A stretch of DNA of 64,000 bases from an uncultured Eubacteriales bacterium (GTDB taxonomy: Bacteria; Bacillota; Clostridia; Oscillospirales; CAG-272): the NCBI GenBank assembly GCA_934393265.1, contig CAKRQL010000020.1:1-64000 (forward strand). Direction: 5' to 3'. Shown here piece after piece: positions 44,575 to 55,100 of this stretch (position 1 is its first letter; every line of letters starts with the position of its first letter). Position numbers and translations under genes: made by a program. The notes under the pieces were generated by a model. That model made no database searches. It was not told the origin of the DNA and saw only the letters and a program-made list of their open reading frames with translations.

Positions 44575-46496
44575 ATTTACTTGCACCCCTCGGTCTGATA
44601 GGTCTTATCGGTATTGCGGTACTGATATTTATCTACATTATCAAGCCGAACTACCAACAGAAATTTATTTCCAGCACCTATATATGGCGGCTGAGTCTTA
44701 AATATAAAAAGAAACGGGTCCCGATAAGCAGGCTGCGTAATCTCCTGATATTTATCTGTCAGCTTGCGCTTCTTGCAAACCTCGGCTTCCTCCTCGCCCG
44801 TCCCGTGGTGAAGGAGCTTACGAACACCCCGAAGAATGAGCGCATAGCGGTAATCGACGCCTCTGCCGGTATGATGGTGGAGAGCGACGGAAAGACGCGC
44901 TTTGAGCGCGCGGCAGAGCAGATATCGAGCCTCGCGGACAGCACGCTCTCATCTCCCGACGGCGCGATAAGCATTATCGTCGCGGACACCGAGGCATACG
45001 TTCTCGTTTCCCGCGCGAGGGCGGACGCGCTTACAGAGGTGAAGCAGAAGCTCGCCGGTGTGAGCTCCGGGGAGCTGACCTGCGGGTACGGGTCGGCGGA
45101 TATTGACGGCGCGGCAAAGCTCGCGGAGCGGATACTCGAGGAAAACTCCGAGGCGGAGGTGCTCCTCTACACGGCGACGGAGTATTCCGACCGCGGCGGC
45201 TTTACGGTGATAGACGTCTCGTCGGTCGACGACTGGAATGCGGCGGTGCTTGACTGCAAGCCCGTGCTTCTCGAAACGAATGAGTATTCCTTCTCGGTGG
45301 ACCTCGGCTGCTTCGGCAGGTCAAAGGCTGTGGCTGTCTCCTGTGAGCTCTTCGGCGTCAACAAAAGCCGGAGTGAGGACGGGAGCACCGGCGCGGGTGT
45401 AAACCTCTCGGCGACAAAGACTGAGTATTTCACCGACGCCGACAACCGTAAGGCTGTTGAATTTACGAAAGAGGACTTCGGCTCGGAAGCCATTCTCACA
45501 TTTGAATACATGTATGTGCATATAGACGAGGCTGACGGCTTTTCGACCGACAACACATTCAACGTCTACGGCGGGACGCGCCCGGTTCTCCGTATCCAGT
45601 ACGCGAGCACGACGGCAAACAACTTTTTCTCCGGCGCTCTCCGCTCGCTCCGCCAGTCGCTCTCTGACAGGTATACCGTGGAGATATCGACCGTCGGCGC
45701 CTCGTTTGCAAAAACCGAGGGCTTTGACCTGTACATATTCGAGCACAAAATGCCGGATGTCATGCCGACGGACGGCGTCGTGATGCTCGTTGACCCGGAC
45801 AGGGCACCGGAGGGGTCGGGACTTGAGTTCGGCGGCGTTGTCGCCGTGGACAGTTCCTCCCGCCTCGCATCCGGAAGAGCACACCCGCTGACTACCGGAA
45901 TAAATCCGGAGCGTATCACGGTTGCAAAGTACAACAGGATCACCTCCTCCGACGGATTTGAGGAGCTGATGTATTACAACGGCGACACGGTCATGGCGGT
46001 GAAGAATACGGATACGGAGAAGGTGGTTCTCCTTACTCTTGACCTCAACAATTCGAGCTTCGGCATTTCGCTTGACTTCCCGATATTCATGTATAACCTC
46101 TTCAACTACTTCTTCCCGGCTACCCTGACGGGCGGCAACGCCTATGAGGTAGGAGACCTCGTGACGGTAAACGCGCGGGGGAGCGATATGACCCTTGACG
46201 GTCCGGGGCTCGATAACGAGAGCTTTGACAGCCTGCCCGCGACGGTGCGGGTGAATATCCCCGGAGATTACACGGTATCGCAGACGAATATGAACGGCGA
46301 TCGGGAGACCGAGCAGTTCTTTGTAAGAATACCGGTGAGCGAAAGCGATATAACAAAAACGGTCGACGCCCTGCCGACACTCGGCTCGCAGACGACGATC
46401 GACGAGAATATAACCGACCTTCTTATGTGGTTCTCCGCCGCGGCGCTGCTTCTTCTGTGCGTCGAGTGGCTGCTACATTCGAGGGAAACGCTGTAA
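44571..46496 (+). CDS. BatA-like membrane protein with degenerate VWA site
   Basis: The 641-residue protein has the aerotolerance-regulator (BatA) N-terminal layout: a membrane segment (about 6-24), a basic loop with SSTYIWRLSLKYKKKR, and a second membrane segment (about 58-82). A VWA-like domain comes next, a long extracytoplasmic beta-rich part, and a C-terminal membrane segment (about 616-635). The metal site reads DASAGM, so the third position of DxSxS is Gly and metal binding is probably lost. Translation is coupled to DUF58 through ATGA. Probable membrane scaffold of the MoxR module. Confidence 0.88.
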   Translation: MNLLAPLGLIGLIGIAVLIFIYIIKPNYQQKFISSTYIWRLSLKYKKKRVPISRLRNLLIFICQLALLANLGFLLARPVVKELTNTPKNERIAVIDASAGMMVESDGKTRFERAAEQISSLADSTLSSPDGAISIIVADTEAYVLVSRARADALTEVKQKLAGVSSGELTCGYGSADIDGAAKLAERILEENSEAEVLLYTATEYSDRGGFTVIDVSSVDDWNAAVLDCKPVLLETNEYSFSVDLGCFGRSKAVAVSCELFGVNKSRSEDGSTGAGVNLSATKTEYFTDADNRKAVEFTKEDFGSEAILTFEYMYVHIDEADGFSTDNTFNVYGGTRPVLRIQYASTTANNFFSGALRSLRQSLSDRYTVEISTVGASFAKTEGFDLYIFEHKMPDVMPTDGVVMLVDPDRAPEGSGLEFGGVVAVDSSSRLASGRAHPLTTGINPERITVAKYNRITSSDGFEELMYYNGDTVMAVKNTDTEKVVLLTLDLNNSSFGISLDFPIFMYNLFNYFFPATLTGGNAYEVGDLVTVNARGSDMTLDGPGLDNESFDSLPATVRVNIPGDYTVSQTNMNGDRETEQFFVRIPVSESDITKTVDALPTLGSQTTIDENITDLLMWFSAAALLLLCVEWLLHSRETL

Positions 46497-46508
46497 AGGA
46501 GGCAAGCT

Positions 46509-49307
46509 ATGTCGGATCTCGCAATAAATTTTGAGCGCCCGTGGCTTCTTCTCCTGATTATCCCGGTGCTTCTCATAAGCCTTATCCCGCATTTTCTTCT
46601 TCACAAAAGATACAGAAACACGCGAAACCGCGTAATATCGGTTATCATGCATACGGTAGCCTCGGTGCTCTGCGTGCTCCTGATTTCCGGGATGAGCTTC
46701 TCATATAATCTGAACAGCAAAAACAACGAAATAATGATCCTTGTCGACCGCTCCGACAGTGAGAGCGGGGCGGCAGACGCGCGGGACGAGTTTCTCGCGG
46801 CGGTAATAAACTCCTGCGACAAAAATTACAAGCTCGGTATAGTCACCTTCGGCTATGACACCGTGTATGCCTACCCGCTCTCATACGATAAGCGCGAGGC
46901 GTACAGGAGCTACCTTGCGGCAAAGGAGCCGGAGGCGGGGGCAACCGATATTGCCGGGGCGATAGCCTTTGCGGCAGAGCAGTTTAAGCACCCGAAAACG
47001 GCAAAGATATTAATTCTTTCCGACGGCTTTGAGACCGACGGAGAGGCAAAATCCGCGGCGCGGCTCGCGGCGGCGAAGGGAATAAAGATTGACGCCGCCG
47101 GGTTCGGCAGTAAGCTCTCCGACAGCGAGGTGCAGCTTATCGGTGCGAAAATGCCGGAGGACAGAATAGTCCCCGGGCAGGAGACTACTCTCTCGGTAAC
47201 CGTCAGAACAAATCTTAAGGAAGAGGGCATATTTACTCTGAACGTCTTTGATATGGGCTACAAGAGCGGCTCATATCAGATAACCCTCACAGGCGGTACG
47301 CAGACGGTAGATGTAAAGCATACCTTCCAATCCGCGGGCTTTCACGACGTGACCTTCACAATAGAGGGTAACGCCGACGCGGACAAAAGAAACAATTCCT
47401 ACTTCTCATATATCAACATTCCGGTTCTCGAAAAGATACTGATAATAGAGAACAACGCAGGTGAGGCAGATGCGCTCACAGGCATTCTTTCGACCACGTG
47501 TACGGTTGATGTGCTGAATATTCACGACGGCGCGGACTTCTTCCCGCGCGACCTCCACTCTCTCGCACAGTATGACGAGGTGCTCCTCGTGAACATTTCA
47601 AATGCCGACCTTACATCGGATATGGTTCCGAAAGACTTCATGCAGAATCTGTACACTTATGTTTACAACGTCGGCGGCGGTCTCTTCACCGTCGGAGGGC
47701 AGAACGATTATGCCGAGGACGGCAGAACTCAGATACCGCACGCCTACAACAGGCGGGATATGCAGGGCTCGCTCCTCCAGCAGATGCTCCCGGTGCAGGT
47801 CATAGAGTATAAGCCTCCGATAGCCGTAATGATAGTTATAGACACCTCGGGCTCCATGAGCATGGGGCGGTATGAGGCGGCGCTGTCCGCCGCGACGGAG
47901 ATAGTAGACTCTCTCTCCTCCCGCGACTACTGCGGCATCACGACCTTTGACTCCTCGTCAAAGGAAAACATAAGCGTCATACCCGTGTCACAGAAGGACA
48001 GGCTGCTCGATGAGATAAAGAGCCTCAAAAGCACGAGCTCCTCGGGCTCGGGAGGGACGGTGTTCTCCGGGGCAATAGAGCTTGCGGGTCGCTCGCTCGC
48101 TCCCATACCGGTTGAGAGGCGGCATATAGTTCTTCTGACAGACGGTAACCCGTCCGACAACCTCGACCCGGCGGACGCAAACGACAAAAACACCTACGGA
48201 AAGTACATTCAGGACAACTTCAGACAGAACAACATAACGATGTCGATATTCGCCCTCGGCATGACCTCCGGCAGCCGCGAGGATCTCGAAAAGGCGGCTA
48301 AGGAATACGGTCACGGTCAGTTCTTTGATATTCCCCTCGGGGAGGTCGACAGGGTCGCGACATACGCGAAATCGGATATGGCGGAGATAGAGCTCGCCGA
48401 GTTCCGCGACGGGCTCACGTTCAGACCGTCCGTGCGCGACCAGTCGACGGCAATTAACGGAATAACGAGCACAACCGTAATCCCGACGCTCAGCGGCTAC
48501 TATGGGACAAAGCTAAAGGACGGGGCAAAGGCTCCGCTCATGTACGACTACGTACCGATATACGCGGAGTGGTCCTTCGGCGCAGGGCGCGTCGGCAGCT
48601 TTATGTGCGACCTCGGCGGAAGATGGTCTGCTGACTTCGTCGCCGACTCTGTCGGTATGATGATAGTGACGAACATCGCGGACAGCTTAGCCCCGGCGGA
48701 CGAGCTGCAGCCGGATAAGCTCGATATGGTTATCCGCGAGTCGGGCGAAAATTACAGAAACAGAATAGACATCTACACAAAGCTCCTTGAGGGCGAGAGC
48801 ATACACGTCGGCGTAAAGCCGCTCTCCGACGCGGCAGACCGCTTCTACGGCGGGGATGTCCCCGTTACCTCGCTCGGCGATAACGTAAGCTTCACCTTTG
48901 ATATAAAGACAGGCGGCGTCTACCGCATAACCGTTGAAAAGCGGGACACGGCGGGGAACACGACCGCAGAGTGCTCGGTGATAAAGCTGTTCTCCTACTC
49001 GGAGGAGTACAACGCCTTCCGTACGGAGGGCGATGGGGACAAGCTTCTCGCATCGCTTACCTCCTCGGTGGGCGGCACGGTTGTCACCGACCCGATAGAG
49101 GTATATTCCACCTTTGAAAAGACCTATTCCTCGACCACAGACCCGCGCATGACCTTCCTCATTGTCGCGATAGTCTGCGTCCTTATAGACGTCGCGGTCA
49201 GAAAGTTCAAATTCAAGTGGCCCCATGAGATAATCCGCGAGCGGAGAATTTCCGCGGCGGCGGGAGCCGGAGAAAAGAACGGAGCCGGAGAAAAGGACGC
49301 AAAATAA
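46509..49307 (+). CDS. Membrane protein with two VWA domains and a glutamine-amidotransferase-like fold
   Basis: The 932-residue protein has two N-terminal membrane segments (about 12-30 and 40-60). A first VWA domain has DRSDS near residue 78. A beta-sandwich region and an amidotransferase-like segment (ILIIENNAGEADALTGIL...GGGLFTVGGQNDY) follow. A second VWA domain has an intact site (VIDTSGSMSMGRYEA, near 442), then a long C-terminal region and a last membrane helix (about 878-902) before a basic tail. AAAGGAGG is 6 bases before the ATG. It completes the MoxR-DUF58-BatA-VWA set and faces outward, where the neighbouring LRR lipoproteins are. Confidence 0.92.
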   Translation: MSDLAINFERPWLLLLIIPVLLISLIPHFLLHKRYRNTRNRVISVIMHTVASVLCVLLISGMSFSYNLNSKNNEIMILVDRSDSESGAADARDEFLAAVINSCDKNYKLGIVTFGYDTVYAYPLSYDKREAYRSYLAAKEPEAGATDIAGAIAFAAEQFKHPKTAKILILSDGFETDGEAKSAARLAAAKGIKIDAAGFGSKLSDSEVQLIGAKMPEDRIVPGQETTLSVTVRTNLKEEGIFTLNVFDMGYKSGSYQITLTGGTQTVDVKHTFQSAGFHDVTFTIEGNADADKRNNSYFSYINIPVLEKILIIENNAGEADALTGILSTTCTVDVLNIHDGADFFPRDLHSLAQYDEVLLVNISNADLTSDMVPKDFMQNLYTYVYNVGGGLFTVGGQNDYAEDGRTQIPHAYNRRDMQGSLLQQMLPVQVIEYKPPIAVMIVIDTSGSMSMGRYEAALSAATEIVDSLSSRDYCGITTFDSSSKENISVIPVSQKDRLLDEIKSLKSTSSSGSGGTVFSGAIELAGRSLAPIPVERRHIVLLTDGNPSDNLDPADANDKNTYGKYIQDNFRQNNITMSIFALGMTSGSREDLEKAAKEYGHGQFFDIPLGEVDRVATYAKSDMAEIELAEFRDGLTFRPSVRDQSTAINGITSTTVIPTLSGYYGTKLKDGAKAPLMYDYVPIYAEWSFGAGRVGSFMCDLGGRWSADFVADSVGMMIVTNIADSLAPADELQPDKLDMVIRESGENYRNRIDIYTKLLEGESIHVGVKPLSDAADRFYGGDVPVTSLGDNVSFTFDIKTGGVYRITVEKRDTAGNTTAECSVIKLFSYSEEYNAFRTEGDGDKLLASLTSSVGGTVVTDPIEVYSTFEKTYSSTTDPRMTFLIVAIVCVLIDVAVRKFKFKWPHEIIRERRISAAAGAGEKNGAGEKDAK

Positions 49308-49337
49308 CCTGAGTTCCTTTTGCGAAAGGAGGACCCG

Positions 49338-52160
49338 ATGAAAAAAACAATACTCGGATTTCTTGTCTGCCTTGCGCTCATATTCACCGTCCTCGGTGTG
49401 ACGGGCTGTGGCGGGAGGTCCCTGCGGGCACCCACGGATGTCCGCGTCGACCCCGTGACGCTGACCCTCTCATGGAGAGCGGTGGGCGGAGCCGCGTACT
49501 ATACCGTCGAGATAGACGGCGACGACGGCAGCGCAGAGATGGATTCCGGAAAAAATACATATTCTCTTGAGCGGCTCGAGCCCGGTAAATACACCGCGCG
49601 CATAAAAGCCGTGGCCGGGAGCGACGGTGATGCAGGCGACTCCGGCTGGTCGGAGAGGGTCACCTTCGAGCGGGAGGCAGAGTGCGGGCTCGTGTTCGCG
49701 CTTACCTCCGCGGGCGATTCCTTTGAGGTCACCGGCATTGGCTCTGCCACCGGGGATATAACCGTTCCCGACACGTACAGGGGGCTCCCGGTCGTCGGGA
49801 TAGCCGACAGGGCGTTCTATAACAAGAGTGCCGTCACCTCGGTCTCTCTCGGAGAAAACATAAAGTATATAGGTAGCATGACATTTGCCAACTGCTCCTA
49901 CCTTGAAAAAATAAATCTGCCGGGGAGCCTCACGTCGATAGGCGAGGGGGCGTTTCAGAGCTGTCGTGTGCTCGCCTCCGATATTGTAATTCCGGAGGGG
50001 GTTACCGGGATTTTGGCACGCACCTTTCAGTATTGCAGAAAGCTCCCGTCGGTTAGGATAGGCTCCGGGGTAAGGACTGTCGGGGAGTCGGCATTCGAGG
50101 GCTGCGAGACGCTCACGAAAATAGCGGTGCCCGACGGGGTCACGACCCTCGGCGACTCGGCACTCGCCCGCTGTACCCGCCTTTCGGATATATCGCTGGG
50201 CACGGGCGTTACGGTCTATCCCGCAAATCTCTTCCGCGGCTGCACCGCCGTAGCCTCATTCACCGTCGGTGACGGGGTTACCGGGATAGGAGGCTATGCC
50301 TTCTCGGGCTGTACCGCACTTACCGAAATATCAATGGGAGACTCGGTCCTTTCGATAGGCGACTTTGCCTTTGACGGCTGTACCTCCCTCGGGAGCGTAT
50401 GGCACATGAGCACCTCTCTTACGTCGGTCGGGCAGTATGCTTTCCGCGACACTCTCTTCTTTACTGCGGAGGGCACGGACGACACGGTCTATGTCGGCGG
50501 CTGGTTCCTCGGATGCAAAAGCGGGAAAATGAGAGGACAGACGATAGCCGACGGGACGGTCGGCATAGCCGACTTCGCACTCTACAAATGCGGGGAGTTC
50601 GACGACATACTGACCCTGCCCGCGAGCCTTAGATATATAGGAAAGAGCGCGTTCTCAAACTGCGGAAAGCTGACCGGTGTAATAATCGGCTCCGGCGTTC
50701 TCGAGATAGGGGACGAGGCGTTCATAGGTTGCACCGCTCTCTCCGGGCTCTTCCTCGGTGACTACACCGGCACGACCCTCGGTGACAGCTCGCTTACGAA
50801 AATAGGCGACTACGCATTCGGAGCCTGCTCATCCCTCTCCTCTGTGATAATACCGCCGACGGTAACGAAAATAGGCTCGCACGCCTTCCGCGATTCGGGG
50901 ATATATAAAAACGCCTCCCGCGAGGTGTACGCCGGAAGCTGGATTGTCGACTGCGTAAGCAGCGGGGCGTACGGCACCGTGGCAATCGAGGACGGGACGG
51001 TCGGAATAGCCGACTACGCCTTCAATGCCTGCAAGGGAATATCCTCCGTCGTTATACCCGACAGCGTGAAATATATAGGAAGATCGGCGTTCTATAAGTG
51101 CGAGGGGTTGACCTCGGCTACACTGCCGCAGGGACTCACCGAAATTCCGGATTACCTCTTCTACGGATGTACGTCGCTTGAGATGCCCGCCCTCCCGGAT
51201 AGCGTCTCTCGTATAGGCAGGTCGGCGTTCTACAAGTGCCGCCTCGTCTCCGACGGGAGCGAGAGCGGAGATAACAGCCTTGTAATTCCGTCATCCGTAC
51301 GCGAGATAGGCGATTATGCATTCTACGGCTGTACCTACACATATACGGACGAGGGCGGGGAGAAGAAAAACGGCGGTATTGATATACTCGTCATAGGCTC
51401 AGGAACCGTGAGCATCGGCAGACAGGCGTTCTCCGGTATGCTCTCGCTCCGTGAGGTGACCCTCGGATACTCGCTTTCGGAGATAGGCGAAAAGGCGTTT
51501 TACAAGTGTACCGCGCTGAGCAGCGTCACGTTCTCCGACGGACTTAAAGTAATAGGCGATAAGGCGTTCTACGGGTGTACTGCTCTTACCGCGGCACACC
51601 TGCCCGGGACGCTTACGGATATAGGAAATTATGCGTTCTACCGCTGTACGTCGCTCGCGGTCCTTGACCTCGGCGGGACGACGAGAATAGGGAACTCTGC
51701 CTTTCTCGGTTGTACGGCACTCACGTCGCTGAAAATCCCGGCGAGCCTTGGCAAAATAGGGGCACAGGCGTTCCGCGGGTGCACGGGGCTCACCTCCGTG
51801 ATAATTCCGGAGACGCTCGGCAATGTCGGGGCACATGCCTTCTACGGCTGCCGCGGACTTACACTTTATATAGAAAGCGCCACTCTCCCCGAGGGCTTCA
51901 ATGCCCGGTGGAATTCCTCCTACCGCCCGGCGGTATACGGAGTGAAACACGACGGTGACAGGGTAGTGTCCTTCACATATTCAAAGGACAGAGTGGAGAA
52001 CCTTGACGGCACCTACCGCCTCTCCGACCCGTCGTCAGACGGATACGTATTCGCAGGCTGGGCGACAGAGCCCGACGGCGACGCGGTCTACACCTCGGCT
52101 ACGGTGACCGACGCCGGCGACGGAACCGTGCTTTACGCAATTTACACACCCGCCGGATAA
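49338..52160 (+). CDS. BspA-type LRR lipoprotein with fibronectin-III and B-repeat domains
   Basis: The 940-residue extracellular lipoprotein has a signal peptide ending VTGC (C24). A fibronectin-III-like domain (about 30-115) is followed by a BspA/LRR_5 array (about 134-850) of about 23-residue units of type L-T-S-V-x-I-P-x-S-V-x-x-I-G-x-x-A-F. It ends in an InlB-like B-repeat (FAGWATEPDG, about 875-940). Two inserts of the type YVGGWFLGC/YAGSWIVDC split the array. The start at 49338 is taken because AAAGGAGG ends 5 bases before it; the frame from 49320 lacks a ribosome site. It stands 30 bases after the VWA gene, so it is probably co-transcribed with the MoxR module. Confidence 0.94.
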   Translation: MKKTILGFLVCLALIFTVLGVTGCGGRSLRAPTDVRVDPVTLTLSWRAVGGAAYYTVEIDGDDGSAEMDSGKNTYSLERLEPGKYTARIKAVAGSDGDAGDSGWSERVTFEREAECGLVFALTSAGDSFEVTGIGSATGDITVPDTYRGLPVVGIADRAFYNKSAVTSVSLGENIKYIGSMTFANCSYLEKINLPGSLTSIGEGAFQSCRVLASDIVIPEGVTGILARTFQYCRKLPSVRIGSGVRTVGESAFEGCETLTKIAVPDGVTTLGDSALARCTRLSDISLGTGVTVYPANLFRGCTAVASFTVGDGVTGIGGYAFSGCTALTEISMGDSVLSIGDFAFDGCTSLGSVWHMSTSLTSVGQYAFRDTLFFTAEGTDDTVYVGGWFLGCKSGKMRGQTIADGTVGIADFALYKCGEFDDILTLPASLRYIGKSAFSNCGKLTGVIIGSGVLEIGDEAFIGCTALSGLFLGDYTGTTLGDSSLTKIGDYAFGACSSLSSVIIPPTVTKIGSHAFRDSGIYKNASREVYAGSWIVDCVSSGAYGTVAIEDGTVGIADYAFNACKGISSVVIPDSVKYIGRSAFYKCEGLTSATLPQGLTEIPDYLFYGCTSLEMPALPDSVSRIGRSAFYKCRLVSDGSESGDNSLVIPSSVREIGDYAFYGCTYTYTDEGGEKKNGGIDILVIGSGTVSIGRQAFSGMLSLREVTLGYSLSEIGEKAFYKCTALSSVTFSDGLKVIGDKAFYGCTALTAAHLPGTLTDIGNYAFYRCTSLAVLDLGGTTRIGNSAFLGCTALTSLKIPASLGKIGAQAFRGCTGLTSVIIPETLGNVGAHAFYGCRGLTLYIESATLPEGFNARWNSSYRPAVYGVKHDGDRVVSFTYSKDRVENLDGTYRLSDPSSDGYVFAGWATEPDGDAVYTSATVTDAGDGTVLYAIYTPAG

Positions 52161-52194
52161 TCCGGCACTTCCATAAACCGAAAGGAATATAAAA

Positions 52195-55100
52195 ATGAGA
52201 AAAAGAATTTCATCATTGCTCGTATGCCTTCTCGTTCTCTCCCTCCTTGCCTTTGCCGTCTCATGCGGCTCGGTAAAGGAGCTGAAGGTGGAGAAGGAGC
52301 CGCAGCGCACCTATGTGCTCGGAAGCGAGCTGAATCTCTCGGGCGGCAGCCTGTCGGCAGACGGCAAGTCCGTCTCCATGACCTCGGAGGATGTCACGGT
52401 CGAGGGATATGACAAGGATAAAGAGGGAGAGCAGACGCTCACCTTTACCTATAAGGGCGTAAAGACCGAGATGAGCGTGACCGTCGTTCCGAGAATACGG
52501 ACGGCGGAGCAGTACATCTACTTCGTCGGCGAGAGCATGGACGCGGTAGCGCTCCGTATGCGCGTCACAAAGGATGACGGAACCTCATTCACAATATCCG
52601 CAGGGGACGAGGGAGTGACCGTCACGGGGTTTGACTCATCGTCGGCAAAGGACGCGCTGACCCTCCACGTCACCTGCCGCGACGCGGGCGTTGACTACGA
52701 GGGCGATATAACCGTCTCGGTTATGACCCCCGGCGTAACGTTCAGACAGCCGAGAAAGACGGAGTACGGGAGCCATGAAGCTGCGCTCGACTCCACCGGC
52801 GCGTCGCTCACGCTGAAGAACGCGGATGGCAAGACCACCCGCAATATAAAGCTTACCGATATAACCCTTGAGGGCTTCGACCCCACCCTTGCCACAGCGG
52901 AAAATCCGTCGGTAAAGGAGACGATACGGGTAATCTTCGGCGGCCGCGAGCTCGCGACATTTGAGATAACGGTAAAGTACAGCGACGTTTCAAGGATACA
53001 TGACGAAACCTCCGCAATGCGCGCTCTTGACTGGTCGCATTTCGAGGCAACGAAGAATGATAAAATGTATCTTCCGGAGGGAGCTACCGAGGAGATGGGG
53101 AAGAGCGCAATGAATCTGCTCGCCCTCTGGTACAGTCTCTCGGATAAGGACGCTGCGGCGGTTCCGAACGAGGATATAGAGGCTGTTGCCCGCCTTGCTG
53201 CAATCTACGGCTACAACACGTGGACCGAGGCGGTAAACCGTGCGTATAAGAACGTCTTTAAGATTGACGTCGGAGATATAACCTACACCTGCGTAAACCG
53301 CGACGACGCGGTGACAGGGCTCGCAAAGCTCCGCGCGGCGGAGGATGACGATACGAAGCTCGTACTCTCCTACGGCTCGCTCCTCAAAAATGCGAAGCTC
53401 ACCGCCCGCTGCGGAGAGACGGTCATATATAAGGGAGCAAAGGCGGAGGACGACTACGGACAATTGACCGACGTCACCCTCACGGTTGCCGACCTTATGA
53501 CGGTAATCTACGACAGCACATATTTCAACAAGGTTGCCTCTCTTCTTGAAAAGATGATAAACCTCGGGGATATTCTCACCGTCCCGGCAGAGTGGACAAC
53601 CGAAGGGCTTGCCGATTACAAGACCTCAATAGACAATACCTATAACGCAGTTCTCGAGATATATCTCAACGATACGGCGACGAGCGAGGTATACGAGATA
53701 GTCAACAACTGGCGCGGGAACAAGGACCTCTTTGAAATTCTTTACCGCTTCTATTTCTCGGAGTACAAGAGCACCGACAGCACAGTCTCCGGTGCCGCAG
53801 ACAAGAAAATAGACAAGCTGGTGGAGCTTTATCTTCCCGGCGTCATGAACGAGCTCCATGCCGCCGCCGCGATGGCACAGCTCATGCAGAACTTCATGGC
53901 GAGCGCAAAGCAGAGTTACTCCGGCGAGAGCGGCGGATACCCGCCTATCATGGAGAGCACCTACTTCTTCGTTCTCTATGACAAAGTGGTGGAGAAGAGC
54001 AACGAGGTATTCGCGCTCAAGGACGAGATGTACAGTGCTCTTTATACCCGCGTGTTCTCGGGCATCGTGCTCCGGATGCAGTGGGGAGACTGCGGTTATT
54101 ACGATCTCCTCGGGTCCTCGGCACTTGACGAGGCGTCACTTGAGGTTCTGAAAGCTTATCACAAGCTATGGCTCGACGTCGACAATGACGAGAGCTATGT
54201 TCTGACGGCGGACTTCTCGACGAAGGTTGCGGATATGTTCCGCGCGTTCATAGAGCTTACCCCGAACAGACAGTACAGGCTTCTCTCCGCTATAAATTAC
54301 CTCTATGAGGAGAACCGCCTGCCCTCAATGGTACTCTATCCGAACGACGGCGTCGGTCTCACCTCCGAATTTGCGTCGTTCATATATGCTTACTTCTATG
54401 ACATTCTCGGAGTTGACATAAAAGCCACGACAGAGAGCGACATTCAGCTCGTGTTTGAAAATCTCATGATAGCCGTCGAGACCTATGCAAACGGCGACTG
54501 GGACAACTTCGGTAAATTTATGACCGAGTCTCTCGCAAAGTACGACGCGCTCTCCCCGACCGACCGCACGAAGGTCGACGACAGCCTCGGCTTTGCAATG
54601 GACAAATATAAGAAGATATTTGATATGTTCACCGTAACGACGGACGACAAGGGCAACACCAAGGCGACCTTCAAGCAGATAACCCTTGACGCAAAGTACA
54701 GAGAGATATTCGATAAGCTCAATGCCGAGCTTTCGCAGATAGAAAGCGCGCGCCTGTTCATAGACGGCTATATTGCCGAGCTTACCGGACAGTCGATACC
54801 GCTCTATGTTGCATATCTCGCGTCCTACGAGCGCGTACGCGCGTACGTTGACGAAATCCTTGCCTCCGGCGACGAGAATGTGCTCCGTGCATTCTACTAT
54901 CAGCCGACCGGAGACAGTGCGGATCTTCCGATGTTCGATTCGGTATACGAGGCAGAGGGAGCATACAAGAGATACCTTCTCATGCTCGGCGTCGGCGAGG
55001 ATAACTACGCAAACGAGAATACCGTAAATCTCCGCAAGTTCCTTTCAAAGTATGCGGATTACTTCTGGGACTCGGTGGTGCTTAAATATCCGTCATTTAA

